Shown in pieces: positions 35,811-45,406 of a stretch of 64,000 nt of DNA. The translations under genes were made by a program, and so were the position numbers. This DNA is from G965199725 sp965199725 (GTDB taxonomy: Bacteria > Pseudomonadota > Gammaproteobacteria > Nitrosococcales > Methylophagaceae). The first letter of the stretch is position 1. Every line of letters begins with the position of its first letter. The stretch spans positions 310,001 to 374,000 of the forward strand of contig OZ241321.1 in NCBI GenBank assembly GCA_965199725.1, read 5' to 3'. The notes under the pieces are model-generated. The model was not told the DNA's origin. It saw nothing but the letters and a program-made list of their open reading frames with translations, and ran no database searches.

Positions 35811-37310
35811 ATGCAGTATTTTGTCACAACTAATGCAACAATATCACACCAAACTGATTGTATTGCTGTCGCCGTTTTTGATCAAGGTATGTTAAGCCCG
35901 AGCGCACTTGACATTGACAAGCAAAGCGATGGTTATATTAACAAAATGATTAAGCGAGGTGATGTATCTGGTAAAACAGGTAAAACGCTGTTATTACAAG
36001 ATGTAGCTGGCATACTGAGTCCAAGGGTACTACTAGTTGGCTGCGGCAAGCAGGGTGAAACCAGTGAAGATGATTTTAATAGTGCCCTGACTGCAATGGC
36101 ACAGATATTAAATGAATGTGGCGCCGCCAATGCAACAAGCTGTCTGGCAGAAATCAATATTAACTCAAAACAAACAGACTGGAAAATACGTCAGACTATT
36201 ATCATCACCGAAACAGTGCTATATCAATATAGCCAAACAAAAAACGATGTTAAATCACTAGTACAGCCACTGCAAAAATTAGAATTTGTTGTGCAACATA
36301 GTGATAGTAAAATTGATAATGCACTAAAAGTAGGCACCGCCATTGGGCACGGTATGAACCTAGCACGTGAACTTGGTAATTTGCCCGGCAACATCTGTAC
36401 ACCTGCTTACCTAGCTGACCAAGCTGTTACAACAGGTGATCGCTTCACCAACATAGCAACAACCGTACTTGAAGAAGCAGATATGGACGCACTAGGCATG
36501 GGTTCAATGCTCGCAGTATCGCGTGGTAGCCGTCAACCAGCCAAACTGATTATAATGAACTACCAAGGCGCAGGTAATGATCGCCCGGTTGTGCTAGTGG
36601 GTAAGGGATTAACATTTGATGCTGGTGGTATTTCAATTAAGCCATCATCAGCAATGGATGAAATGAAATACGACATGTGTGGTGCTGCCAGCGTATTTGG
36701 TACAGTAACTGCCGTCGCTGAACTTAAATTGCCAATCAATGTCATTGGCGTTATCCCCAGCTCAGAAAACCTGCCGGGTGGTAATGCAGTAAAACCGGGT
36801 GATATTGTTACCAGTATGTCAGGGAAAACAATTGAGATTTTAAATACTGATGCTGAAGGTCGGCTTATTTTATGTGACGCGCTGACATACAGCGAAAGGT
36901 TTAATCCTGAAATTGTGATTGATATTGCCACATTAACTGGTGCTATTATTGTAGCCTTAGGCCATCAAACAACGGGCATGATGGCAAACACTCAAACGCT
37001 GGCAGATGCTTTATTGCAAGCAGGCAATGATAGCCATGACCGAATATGGCAACTGCCCCTATGGGATGTTTACAAACCGCAGTTGGACAGTAATTTTGCT
37101 GATATTGCCAACATTGGCGGTAAGGGGGCAGGCAGTATCACTGCTGCATGTTTCTTATCACATTTTACCGAAAAATTTACTTGGGCTCACCTTGATATTG
37201 CAGGTACAGCTTGGAATAGCGGCAAAAATAAAGGTGCCACTGGTCGCTCGATACCCTTGCTTGTGCAGTTTTTGTGTAATCATATTGCCAGCAAAAAATC
37301 TGCGCAATGA
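35811..37310 (+). CDS. pepA: leucyl aminopeptidase (M17)
   Basis: A 499-residue di-metal cytosolic aminopeptidase; in E. coli the hexamer also binds DNA for Xer recombination and carAB regulation. The N-terminal macro-like domain covers residues 1-170. Catalytic domain signatures: VGKGLTFDAGGISIKPS (about 264-280), MKYDMCGAASV and the M17 signature NTDAEGRLILCDAL (about 345-358). A strong CAGGAGAAACAC ribosome site precedes the ATG. It heads pepA-holC-valS and overlaps holC by four bases. Confidence 0.95.
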   Translation: MQYFVTTNATISHQTDCIAVAVFDQGMLSPSALDIDKQSDGYINKMIKRGDVSGKTGKTLLLQDVAGILSPRVLLVGCGKQGETSEDDFNSALTAMAQILNECGAANATSCLAEININSKQTDWKIRQTIIITETVLYQYSQTKNDVKSLVQPLQKLEFVVQHSDSKIDNALKVGTAIGHGMNLARELGNLPGNICTPAYLADQAVTTGDRFTNIATTVLEEADMDALGMGSMLAVSRGSRQPAKLIIMNYQGAGNDRPVVLVGKGLTFDAGGISIKPSSAMDEMKYDMCGAASVFGTVTAVAELKLPINVIGVIPSSENLPGGNAVKPGDIVTSMSGKTIEILNTDAEGRLILCDALTYSERFNPEIVIDIATLTGAIIVALGHQTTGMMANTQTLADALLQAGNDSHDRIWQLPLWDVYKPQLDSNFADIANIGGKGAGSITAACFLSHFTEKFTWAHLDIAGTAWNSGKNKGATGRSIPLLVQFLCNHIASKKSAQ

Positions 37311-37756
37311 CGCGGATCAGTTTTTATATATTGTCAGGTTCTTCAGAGAATTACAGACAGATATTTGCCTGCCGACTTGCCGAAAAAGCCTATAAACAAG
37401 GTAATGATATTTATATCCATACTGAAAATGCTGCACAAACAGAGCAGCTAGATGCTGCTTTATGGTCATTTCGCGCTGATAGTTTTCTACCTCATCAGCT
37501 TTTTTGTGATCACGCACCCGGCGACGCACCAATATTAATTAGCCATACCGCAACCAAACTACCTAGACTAATGGATCTACTTATCAATTTCAGTGTAGAT
37601 CAACCGCAATTTTTCAGCCAGTTCAAGCGTGTTGTAGAACTCATTAATGACAATAATCAAATTAAAGAAAATGGTCGTATGCGCTATCATTTTTATAAAC
37701 AACATGGCTACACATTAGATACCTTTAATATAAAAAATAATGGTGTACAGCAATAA
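37307..37756 (+). CDS. holC: DNA polymerase III subunit chi
   Basis: A 149-residue clamp-loader accessory subunit that links the replisome to single-strand-binding protein. FYILSGSSENYRQIFACRLA at the start, KAYKQGNDIYIHTENAAQ, LDAALWSFRADSFLPH (about residues 51-66) and PILISHT are family features. It starts inside the pepA stop (ATGA overlap) and precedes valS, the canonical place. Confidence 0.92.
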   Translation: MTRISFYILSGSSENYRQIFACRLAEKAYKQGNDIYIHTENAAQTEQLDAALWSFRADSFLPHQLFCDHAPGDAPILISHTATKLPRLMDLLINFSVDQPQFFSQFKRVVELINDNNQIKENGRMRYHFYKQHGYTLDTFNIKNNGVQQ

Positions 37757-37802
37757 TACTGCAAAGCCATGATACCCCGCATTTACTTAACCCGATATTA
37801 TT

Positions 37803-40556
37803 ATGGAAAAAACATACAATCCCGAGCAAATTGAACAACGCTGGTATCAACTATGGGAGAGTAATGGTGAGTTTAAGTCTTCTGGCAAAGGTACGCCCTA
37901 CTCTATCATGTTGCCTCCACCCAATATCACTGGCCGATTACATATGGGTCATGCTTTCCAGGACACCATTATGGACATGTTAATTCGCTATCATAGAATG
38001 AAAGGCGATAATACCCTGTGGCAGGCAGGTACCGATCACGCTGGTATTGCTACCCAAATGGTGGTTGAGCGCCAGTTAAATACTGAAGGCAAAACACGTC
38101 ATGATATTGGCCGCAGAAAATTTGTCAGCAGAATTTGGGATTGGCGACAAGAATCTGGTAGAGACATCACCCGTCAATTACGCCGTATTGGTGTATCTAT
38201 AGATTGGGATCGCGAACGGTTTACGATGGACGATGGCTTATCAAAAGCAGTTAACCATGTTTTTGTAGCACTATATGAACAGGGGCTTATCTATCGCAGA
38301 AAACGTCTTGTTAACTGGGACCCAGTATTGCGTACAGCTATTTCTGATCTTGAAGTATTGTCAACAGAAGAATCGGGCCACTTGTGGTATTTTTGTTATC
38401 CCTTAACCGATAAGTCTGGTCATCTTGTCGTTGCTACCACGCGACCTGAAACTATGCTGGGTGATAGTGCCGTGGCTGTCCACCCTGATGATAGCCGCTA
38501 TAAGCATCTGGTGGGTAAAACTGTTACCTTACCCCTGACAGGCCGTCAAATCCCTATTATTGCTGACAATTATGTTGATCATAAATTTGGTACTGGTTGT
38601 GTTAAAATCACGCCTGCTCACGACTTTAATGATGCCGAAATAGGTGAACGCCACAATCTAGAAAAAATTAATATTATGGCCCTTGATGGCACTATTAATG
38701 ACAATGCACCAAAAAAATACCGTGGTTTAGATCGCTACGAAGCACGAAATATGATTGTCAACGATCTGACAGTACTTGGACTGTTAGAAAAACAGGAAAA
38801 ACATACTTTAATGGTGCCCAGAGGTGATCGTAGTAGCGCAGTGATTGAGCCATTATTAACTGATCAATGGTATGTTAAAACGGCTGCCATGGCGGATGCC
38901 GCTACTCGCGCAGTAAAGCACGGCAAAGTTAAATTTGTACCCACAAACTGGAATAAAACCTTTTACAAATGGATGGATGGCATACAGGATTGGTGTATTT
39001 CCCGTCAGATTTGGTGGGGGCATCGTATCCCTGCATGGTATGACGATGCTGGCAATGTCTATATTGGCTATGATGAGGCCAGTGTTCGCAATAAACATAA
39101 CTTAAACAATACCCCACTTACCCAGGATGAAGATGTACTAGATACTTGGTTTTCATCTGCACTGTGGCCGTTCTCTACGTTGGGCTGGCCTGATAACACT
39201 GATGCACTCAATACTTGGTATCCAACCAGCGTATTAGTGACTGGTTTTGACATCATCTTTTTCTGGGTAGCCCGCATGATGATGATGAGCTTAAAGTTTA
39301 TGAATGATGTGCCATTTAAGGAAGTTTATATTCACGGGCTGGTACGTGACTCGCATGGACAGAAAATGTCTAAATCAAAAGGCAACGTGCTGGATCCTAT
39401 TGACATTATTGATGGTATTGATCTGAAGTCACTGATTGAAAAACGCACTTCAAATATGATGCAATCACAGCTTGCTGCTAGTATTGAAAAAGCCACACGC
39501 CAGCAATTTCCCAATGGTATTGCCGCACACGGCACAGATGCCATGCGCTTTACCTTTGCAGCAATGGCATCTACGGGTCGTGATATTAACTTTGACATAA
39601 ACCGTGTGACTGGCTACCGCAATTTTTGCAATAAGCTATGGAACGCCGCACTTTATGTATTGATGAATACTAAAGATCAAGATAATAGCCTTGATAATAA
39701 CGATATTGAGCTAAGCCTAGCTGATAGCTGGATTATCTCGCAATTACAATTAGTTACAAAAGTAGTCACCAATGCAATTAACAACTATCGTTTTGATCGC
39801 GCAGCACAAAACACATATGAATTTATCTGGCATCACTATTGTGACTGGTACTTAGAATTATGCAAGCCAGTATTAAATAATGATGCTGTTTCAGCAGCAG
39901 CAAAATGCACTACCCGCCATACACTGATAAAGGTATTAGAACAAGTCTTGCGCCTCATTCACCCAGTTATACCATTTATCACTGAAGAGATTTGGCAGGC
40001 AATCGCGCCGCTGGCTGGCAAATCAGGCACCACCATTATGCAGCAACCTTACCCAGTAGCTGATGACAGCAAAATTGATACCCGCGCAACAGATGATATG
40101 GAGTGGGTGATGGCGTTTGTAAGTAGTATCCGCTCTATTCGCTCGCAAATGAATGTGTCGCCCAAACTAAAAGTACCCGTATTGTTACGCAAAGCTTCGG
40201 CAATAGATAAGGCACGTCTGACTGCCAATCGTGACTTTTTAAGCCAACTAGCAAACTTACATTCTATTGATTTACTGACAGGTGAGGCTCCCGCTGCCTC
40301 TACTGCGCTTTTGGGCAATATGGAGATACTTATTCCCTTATCCGGGTTGATTGATAAAGATGCCGAAATAAAGCGGCTGGATAAAGAAATTAATAAAACG
40401 CAAAAAATGATGACCCAATCATCAAGTAAATTAAGCAACGAAAACTACCGTAAAAAGGCGCCTCACAATATCGTGCAAAAAGAACGTGACAAATTAGCCC
40501 ATATGGAGCAAACTCTCCATCAATTAAATCAGCAGCGACAGGCGCTGCAAAACTAA
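37803..40556 (+). CDS. valS: valyl-tRNA synthetase
   Basis: A 917-residue class I synthetase. The HIGH-type motif is PPPNITGRLHMGHAF (about residues 38-52), and KMSKS is in GQKMSKSKGNVLDP (about 520-533). The CP1 editing domain lies between (TTRPETMLGDSAVAVHPDD), then the anticodon-binding domain, and a C-terminal coiled coil (DAEIKRLDKEINKTQKMM) that contacts tRNA. An insertion after KSKGNVLDPIDIIDGIDL (SLIEKRTSNMMQSQLA...) is typical of proteobacterial ValRS. Last gene of pepA-holC-valS; a broken restriction-modification pair begins 21 bases later. Confidence 0.97.
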   Translation: MEKTYNPEQIEQRWYQLWESNGEFKSSGKGTPYSIMLPPPNITGRLHMGHAFQDTIMDMLIRYHRMKGDNTLWQAGTDHAGIATQMVVERQLNTEGKTRHDIGRRKFVSRIWDWRQESGRDITRQLRRIGVSIDWDRERFTMDDGLSKAVNHVFVALYEQGLIYRRKRLVNWDPVLRTAISDLEVLSTEESGHLWYFCYPLTDKSGHLVVATTRPETMLGDSAVAVHPDDSRYKHLVGKTVTLPLTGRQIPIIADNYVDHKFGTGCVKITPAHDFNDAEIGERHNLEKINIMALDGTINDNAPKKYRGLDRYEARNMIVNDLTVLGLLEKQEKHTLMVPRGDRSSAVIEPLLTDQWYVKTAAMADAATRAVKHGKVKFVPTNWNKTFYKWMDGIQDWCISRQIWWGHRIPAWYDDAGNVYIGYDEASVRNKHNLNNTPLTQDEDVLDTWFSSALWPFSTLGWPDNTDALNTWYPTSVLVTGFDIIFFWVARMMMMSLKFMNDVPFKEVYIHGLVRDSHGQKMSKSKGNVLDPIDIIDGIDLKSLIEKRTSNMMQSQLAASIEKATRQQFPNGIAAHGTDAMRFTFAAMASTGRDINFDINRVTGYRNFCNKLWNAALYVLMNTKDQDNSLDNNDIELSLADSWIISQLQLVTKVVTNAINNYRFDRAAQNTYEFIWHHYCDWYLELCKPVLNNDAVSAAAKCTTRHTLIKVLEQVLRLIHPVIPFITEEIWQAIAPLAGKSGTTIMQQPYPVADDSKIDTRATDDMEWVMAFVSSIRSIRSQMNVSPKLKVPVLLRKASAIDKARLTANRDFLSQLANLHSIDLLTGEAPAASTALLGNMEILIPLSGLIDKDAEIKRLDKEINKTQKMMTQSSSKLSNENYRKKAPHNIVQKERDKLAHMEQTLHQLNQQRQALQN

Positions 40557-40577
40557 ACATAGAGAAGTATCAACAAA

Positions 40578-41365
40578 TTGAATAAATACGAAAATACAGA
40601 TCACACAATTCATCACGGAGATGCTTTGGAAATATTACGATCCGAGATAGCAAGTGATTCTATAGATTTAGTATTTATTGATCCACCTTACAATATAGGA
40701 AAAAAATTTTCTAAATTTAAAGATAGCTGGCCATCTGATGCAGAATATGTAAGTTGGGCATATAAATGGATCGATGAGTGCATCAGGATATAAAGCCTAC
40801 TGGAACCTTATACTTAATGACAAGCACTCAAGCTATGCCTTATTTTGATATTTATGTGAGGGATAAACTGGAAATTTTGAGTCGTATTATATGGTCTTAT
40901 GATAGTTCTGGTGTTCAAGCAAAAAAATATTATGGATCAAAATACGAACCTATTTTGCATTGTGTGAAAAACATCAAATCATATTGTTTTAATGTAGAAG
41001 ATATTCTTGTGGAAGCTAAAACAGGTGCTAAGCGAAAACTAATTGACTATAGGGGAAATAATCCAAAAATGTATAACACTAAAAAAGTTCCTAGCAATGT
41101 GTGGGAGTTCCCTAGAGTGCGCTATCGTATGCACGAATATGAAGAGCATCCATCACAAAAACCAGAAGTATTATTAAATAGAATAATCCGAGCAAGTAGC
41201 AATAAAGGGGATATTGTACTTGACCCCTTTTCGGGAACATTTACTACTGCGGCGGTCGCCAAAAACTTGGGACGCAAAAACATTAGTATTGAATCACAGG
41301 ATGAATATCTAAAAATTGGTTTGCGTAGAATATTAGAAATGAATGAACATTTAGAAAAAAGTTAG
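40578..41365 (+). pseudogene. broken YhdJ-like adenine-specific DNA methyltransferase
   Basis: A beta-type N6-adenine methyltransferase: IHHGDALEIL, catalytic FIDPPYNIGKKF (about residues 30-41), then, in another frame, LYLMTSTQAMPYFDIYVRDK, SYDSSGVQAKKYYGSKYEP, SNVWEFPRVRYRMHEYEEHP and the SAM motif DIVLDPFSGTFTTAAVA. One T appears lost near 40790 (between WIDECIRI and KPTGTLYLM), giving a stop and splitting the gene. Layout follows E. coli YhdJ, which modifies ATGCAT; the same specificity is possible but not shown. The start codon is TTG. A nonsense-riddled candidate endonuclease gene follows, so this was probably a type II restriction-modification system. Confidence 0.85.
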
Positions 41366-41395
41366 AGACTGTTAAGAAAAATACGAAAATAAAAA

Positions 41396-41977
41396 ATGAT
41401 TGTAAAACAAAATACGACGACAAAACAGAGGATCTTTTTAGTGTCAATTATTAAACATGACTTTACCACTAAAAGTATTACGATTCTTGATGCAAATACT
41501 GGTGGTAAAGCTTATGCTGATCAAAGAATATATTGGGGTTAGTCACCAGAAGAATTAACTGAAGAATCATTAATACTGTATAAAACTGGCAGAACAAATG
41601 CAAATGATGGTGGAATTGATTTTGTTATGAAACCATTGGGTCTTTTTTTTCAGGTAACAGAAACAGTAGAGGCGGGGAAATATTTTTTAGACATTGACAA
41701 AGTGCAACGCTATCCAATTACATTTGTAGTAAATACCGACGCATCCAGTCGGTAAATACTTGATAAAATTGCACATCAAGCTGAGGCAAAATAACAAGTT
41801 AAGGCTATTGTGAAAAAGTATATAGATTCAGTCGAAGAAATAATAAATATACCAATGCTGATAAAAATATTCGAGCAAGTCTTAGAGAGTGGAAAAAGCA
41901 CAAATGTAGTTGAAGAGATTGTCCTGCAAAGTCGTGTTGAATTCAATGTTGCATCAAAAAATAGCCAAATAACCTAA
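41396..41977 (+). pseudogene. probable restriction endonuclease gene with three nonsense codons
   Basis: A 193-codon frame running unbroken in phase from ATG 41396 to TAA 41975, apart from internal TAG (41540), TAA (41753) and TAA (41792). No frameshift is needed. Each stop could come from a glutamine codon by one C-to-T change (CAG to TAG, CAA to TAA), though this is inferred. The middle contains NANDGGIDFVMKPLGLFFQV and then TE, with the spacing of acidic and beta-strand residues seen in PD-(D/E)XK nucleases. Position just after the methyltransferase supports the cognate-endonuclease reading. I do not recognise the exact family. Confidence 0.6.
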
Positions 41978-42164
41978 AGTTAGGTTGACAACAGAAGGAG
42001 CATTTTGCAGTAACCCTTCACTAGTTTAGTGTTGAGCAAACGTGCCGCCTTAGCAATAGTCGTAAATAATTAATTGCTGACTATAAACGTAAAAAGTATA
42101 GCAATACTACCTAACCCTACAGAGCTAACCTAATTTATAAACCATTAAGCACCAGCATACTCTT

Positions 42165-43055
42165 ATGAAAATATTACTAACAGGTGGGACAGGATTAATA
42201 GGACGGGCTTTTATTCATCAATTTAAGCAGCACCAGATAACTGTGCTAACCCGCTATATGGCAAAAGCTAAAAAGCGGTTGCCTGCCTCAGTTGAGTGTA
42301 TTGACTCTTTGGCAGCCCTGCACAATCTAGATGGGTTTGATGCGGTGATTAATCTTGCTGGCGAACCTATTATAGATAAGCGCTGGAGCGAAAAACAAAA
42401 AAAGGCTATCTGCCAAAGCCGTTGGCAGATAACAGAAAAGTTAGTAACATTATTTGCCCATAGCCACACACCGCCAAAAGTTTTCCTAAGTGGTTCTGCC
42501 ATTGGCATATATGGTAATAGCGGTGATGAAACGGTTAACGAGAGTGCACTCATAGAAGAGTGTGATTTTCCTAGTAGCTTATGTGTCCGCTGGGAAAATA
42601 TTGCTAAACAGGCTGAATCCTACACTCGGGTAATCTTGCTTAGAACAGGGATCGTTTTAGCCCGTGATGGCGGTGCGCTGGCGAAGATGTTATTACCGTT
42701 TAAATGTTGTTTGGGCGGCACCATTGGCAATGGCAGACAATATATGTCATGGATTCATTATCAGGATCACATCAATGCCATGCAATACTTACTAACAGAA
42801 AAAAATATATCAGGAGTAGTTAATCTGGTATCACCGGTAGCCGAGACAAATCAAATATTCGTGCAAATACTAGCTAAAGCACTGGGAAGGCCGGCTGTAT
42901 TACCCATGCCAAAAAGGATTTTGCAGTGTTTGCTGGGCGAGTCATCGTGCCTGCTGTTAGATAGCCAGAGGGTCATGCCGCAAAAATTGCTGGAAAGTGG
43001 ATTTAACTTCACGTTTAGCAATCTGAGATCAGCATTTGCTGATCTACTGAACTGA
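42165..43055 (+). CDS. TIGR01777 family (YfcH-like) epimerase/oxidoreductase
   Basis: A 296-residue extended short-chain-dehydrogenase relative. NAD(P)-binding motif MKILLTGGTGLIGRAFI at the N-terminus; INLAGEPIIDKRWSEKQKK (about residues 63-81) is the family hallmark. GSAIGIYGNSGDE, RTGIVLARDGGALAKMLLPF and MSWIHYQDHINAMQYLL follow, with a C-terminal DUF1731-type segment. The reaction is unknown; homologues include E. coli YfcH and a sporulation/cell-division-linked SulA-like group. It lies between the broken restriction-modification pair and the broken repressor and is intact, so it is probably resident chromosome rather than cargo. Confidence 0.9.
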   Translation: MKILLTGGTGLIGRAFIHQFKQHQITVLTRYMAKAKKRLPASVECIDSLAALHNLDGFDAVINLAGEPIIDKRWSEKQKKAICQSRWQITEKLVTLFAHSHTPPKVFLSGSAIGIYGNSGDETVNESALIEECDFPSSLCVRWENIAKQAESYTRVILLRTGIVLARDGGALAKMLLPFKCCLGGTIGNGRQYMSWIHYQDHINAMQYLLTEKNISGVVNLVSPVAETNQIFVQILAKALGRPAVLPMPKRILQCLLGESSCLLLDSQRVMPQKLLESGFNFTFSNLRSAFADLLN

Positions 43056-43306
43056 CGCACAAGCCCTGATAAAAGCAAAACTAAAATAAAATCAGAGTTT
43101 ATTTAGCACCCAAAACAGTTAATCTGATTTCTGTGTATGAAAAGATACTATAACAAAAATCAAATTTTAGAATTTCCTTAGTTTTTGCTATAAATTTGCT
43201 GCTTCTTGCAAGTAATAACCAACAACAAATGACTCTCTCTGGCTGCTGTAATACTATTTGCTATTTTTTAACAATTCATAATATATAACATACGATAATT
43301 TTTCTA

Positions 43307-44108
43307 ATGTCAACTGATATAACCGATAAAGTTGATATAAAATTTTTAGAAAGACTAAATGATCAGGTAAAAATTAAATTTAATGGGATTTGGAACAGAC
43401 TAGCTAAGGCAGCTAAAGTAAAGCCACAGACTTTGCAAAGCATAAAAAATGGCACTGAGCCGAGAGTATACAAGATAAATCGTACATCAAATGCTCTTTG
43501 TGTATCGACAGACTGGCTATTAACTGGTAAAACTATTCGATCTTTTTCTGAAAATGATATTAACTTTGGATCTAACGGTAAAAATTATTTAAAATCAATA
43601 AATTATGAAGATGTGGATCAACAATTTGATAAAAAGATCGAGCGATCCTTTTCTGAAAAAAGAATCGGATCAATAATTAATGATGGGTTAGCAGCTATAT
43701 CGCAGTTCGACGTGTCATTTCCCCCAGGCTTAGGCCAATATCCAGAAGATCATCCCTTAACGATAAATAATCGCACTTTTAGCATCCAATGGCTAAATAA
43801 AAAAGGGCTGCAACCAGATAAATTAGTATTGGTAAGAGTGCAAGGCGACTCATATGGAACCATTACTTGAAGATAAAGATATAGTAATGATTGATCGTGC
43901 TCAAAATAGCCCACAACACAAGATACCGCTAGCTTTCAGACTAGAAAATGAACTATACATTAAATTGTGCCAGAGAGATGGAGCGGGCAACTTAACAATG
44001 ATTTCAGTTAATAAGTCCTACCCTGATATTATTATTAACAAAGACAATCCGCCTACTGATTTTGAGATATTAGGCGCAATAGTTTGGCAGGCGCACAGTT
44101 GGATTTAA
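43307..44108 (+). pseudogene. CI/LexA-like repressor, frameshifted at the catalytic serine
   Basis: The N-terminal part has a helix-turn-helix-like region (WNRLAKAAKVKPQTLQSIKN, about residues 27-46) with STDWLLTGK, as in phage CI-type repressors. The C-terminal part is an S24-type self-cleavage domain: LVLVRVQGDS and then, in the next frame, MEPLLEDKDIVMIDRAQ. An extra T at 43853 separates GDS from MEP; without it the normal GDSMEPLL motif, with the nucleophilic serine, is restored. The conserved lysine region (IPLAFRLENELYIKL) and tail (GAIVWQAHSWI) are present. Total length would be about 267. Its stop codon lies within the 240-bp repeat that also ends the 2959-3711 element. Confidence 0.82.
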
Positions 44109-44338
44109 GGCACTTAAAAATACAATTTAAATATTCTTTAAACACTGTTTAAACGTTGTTTTAATTGTCGCCAACCATGTGTCTATTTTTAGCTAAATTG
44201 AAGATACTTAAAAAAGTCGCCATTCTAAAAACAATTAACCGACCCCCTCAGCGCACTTGCTAAACCTTTGTTATTGTTGGATTTATCCCGCTAAATCCCG
44301 CTTTATCTCGGATGTCGCAATTCATGTGGGATCTTACA
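44099..44338. repeat. 240-bp dispersed repeat, copy 2
   Basis: Collinear with 3472-3711 at the same length. It begins at the last codons of the repressor (TTGGATTTAA), contains the palindrome TTTAAACA-C-TGTTTAAA at 44137-44153, the motif TCGCCAACCATGTGTC near 44169, GCTAAACC near 44260, three decamer-spaced CCCGCT-like units (about 44287-44310) and a terminal TCGCAATTCATGTGGGATCT. The terminal motif is more diverged than in copy 1. Confidence 0.8.
44137..44162 (+). terminator. possible terminator after repressor gene
   Basis: An 8-bp AT-rich perfect stem (TTTAAACA/TGTTTAAA, one-base centre) starts 29 bases after the repressor stop and is followed by CGTTGTTTT. The same hairpin with a longer T-run is in the other repeat copy (3510-3536). 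The minimal loop lowers confidence. Confidence 0.35.
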
Positions 44339-44381
44339 CTGGCCTGAATATTTGGAAAATGACTTCCCCCAAAATTGCCTG

Positions 44382-45122
44382 CTATATCGCTATTATCTGT
44401 AGCTGGCTAGTTATTAAGCCTATCAGCCCACCAAACACCCCGCCCCATACTACCAACCAGCCTAAGTGTTGACGGATCATGGTCTGGATAATATCTTTGA
44501 CCATAGGTGCAGTCAATTCGTCTAACCGTGCCTGCACTAATTGGGCTATCTGTTCATGCGTATCATTGCTGATTGAATGATTTGATAATGCCTTGCGCAC
44601 GCTATGCTGAAAAGCCTTGCTATGGGCAATATCATTTAAGGATTGCCTCATTCTAGTGATAAAAGGCTGTTCTAATGGCGCCAGTACCCCTTGGCCACCA
44701 AACATGGCAAGCATATTAGCAAAGGAAGACTCCATAATAACGCTCACTAGATTGGTAAAAACGGGATGCAAATCAGTCTTATCAATCACGTCATGAAAAT
44801 CAAGCAATTTTTCAGCATTATTGCCAGTCATATCCTGCATAAAATGATCCAACTTTTCTCTGCTAAAGAACTGGTTCATCAATAGATGATGGATGCCCAG
44901 CTTAAAATCTTCAAAACGTGCACTCACTACGCCAGAGCCATACAAACCAGGTACTTTATTAAAAAGCATGTGAATCGCCAGCCAGTTAGTGATACCACCC
45001 GCCAAGGCAAACAATCCAGCCACCAACAATGGCTGCCTAAAGGGTGGATCAACAAAATGCCCAATGCCAACCATAAACACTGCTACTAAATTAGTAGCTA
45101 GGCTTTTATTCATTTGATCCAT
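44382..45122 (-). CDS. DUF445 family membrane protein
   Basis: A 246-residue protein of the DUF445 (YheB) family. Hydrophobic segments are at the N-terminus (about residues 7-65, containing GGITNWLAIHMLFNKVPGLY, the family signature) and at the C-terminus (LGWLVVWGGVFGGLIGLITS, about 220-240), with a helical amphipathic middle. Function is not established; the layout suggests an inner-membrane protein with a large periplasmic or cytoplasmic helical region. Its start overlaps the end of the upstream small gene by 13 bases, so the two are cotranscribed. The mobile-element end lies about 43 bases past its stop. Confidence 0.85.
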   Translation of the reverse strand: MDQMNKSLATNLVAVFMVGIGHFVDPPFRQPLLVAGLFALAGGITNWLAIHMLFNKVPGLYGSGVVSARFEDFKLGIHHLLMNQFFSREKLDHFMQDMTGNNAEKLLDFHDVIDKTDLHPVFTNLVSVIMESSFANMLAMFGGQGVLAPLEQPFITRMRQSLNDIAHSKAFQHSVRKALSNHSISNDTHEQIAQLVQARLDELTAPMVKDIIQTMIRQHLGWLVVWGGVFGGLIGLITSQLQIIAI

Positions 45123-45391
45123 TCAGCTAATATATCAATCAATTTAGCAGCCTGCTGTTTACCAGAAATATTAAATTTTGACCGCTGTGTATATTCACCA
45201 GCACGCTTCTGATAGCGACGTATAGTGTATTTATCAGCGCTAAATTTGCCTGTTGTACGATCGCGATCCTGATAGCGAAAAACAATCGTCGTCCATGTTC
45301 CTTTGGTCAATACTATTTTATCTATTTCCTTGACGACTACGCTATCACCTTCCTTATATTCAATGGTTAACTGATCGATTGCTTCAGTCAT
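45110..45391 (-). CDS. conserved hypothetical protein, 93 residues
   Basis: A small, soluble, charged protein: IEYKEGDSVVVKEIDKIVLT, then KGTWTTIVFRYQDRDRTTGK (about residues 30-49) and YTIRRYQKRAGEYTQRSKFN, ending LIDILAEWIK. The beta-rich composition and strong charge look like a genuine conserved protein, and I believe similar proteins occur in other proteobacteria, but I know no function. GGGAGAAATA precedes the ATG. It lies between apeB (15 bases upstream) and the DUF445 gene, which it overlaps. Confidence 0.75.
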   Translation of the reverse strand: MTEAIDQLTIEYKEGDSVVVKEIDKIVLTKGTWTTIVFRYQDRDRTTGKFSADKYTIRRYQKRAGEYTQRSKFNISGKQQAAKLIDILAEWIK

Positions 45392-45406
45392 TATTTCTCC
45401 CTTACA

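Larger units (their letters stand above)
43244..44338. mobile_element. candidate second transposon-like element with repressor gene
   Basis: The right end (44099-44338) is a full-length copy of the 240-bp end of the 2959-3711 element and finishes ...TCTTACA. The five bases after it, CTGGC (44339-44343), also occur at 43239-43243, followed by TG. A TG...CA element of 1095 bp flanked by CTGGC would contain only the CI-like repressor gene and the right end. The left terminal 20 bases (TGCTGTAATACTATTTGC) match the other element's ends poorly, so the left boundary is uncertain and the CTGGC match could be chance. Confidence 0.35.

Noticed and set aside
41978..42164. Possible promoter or remnant coding sequence before the yfcH-like gene
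   Set aside because: No consistent frame or clear promoter boxes; a short CACTA/TAGTG repeat alone is not enough.
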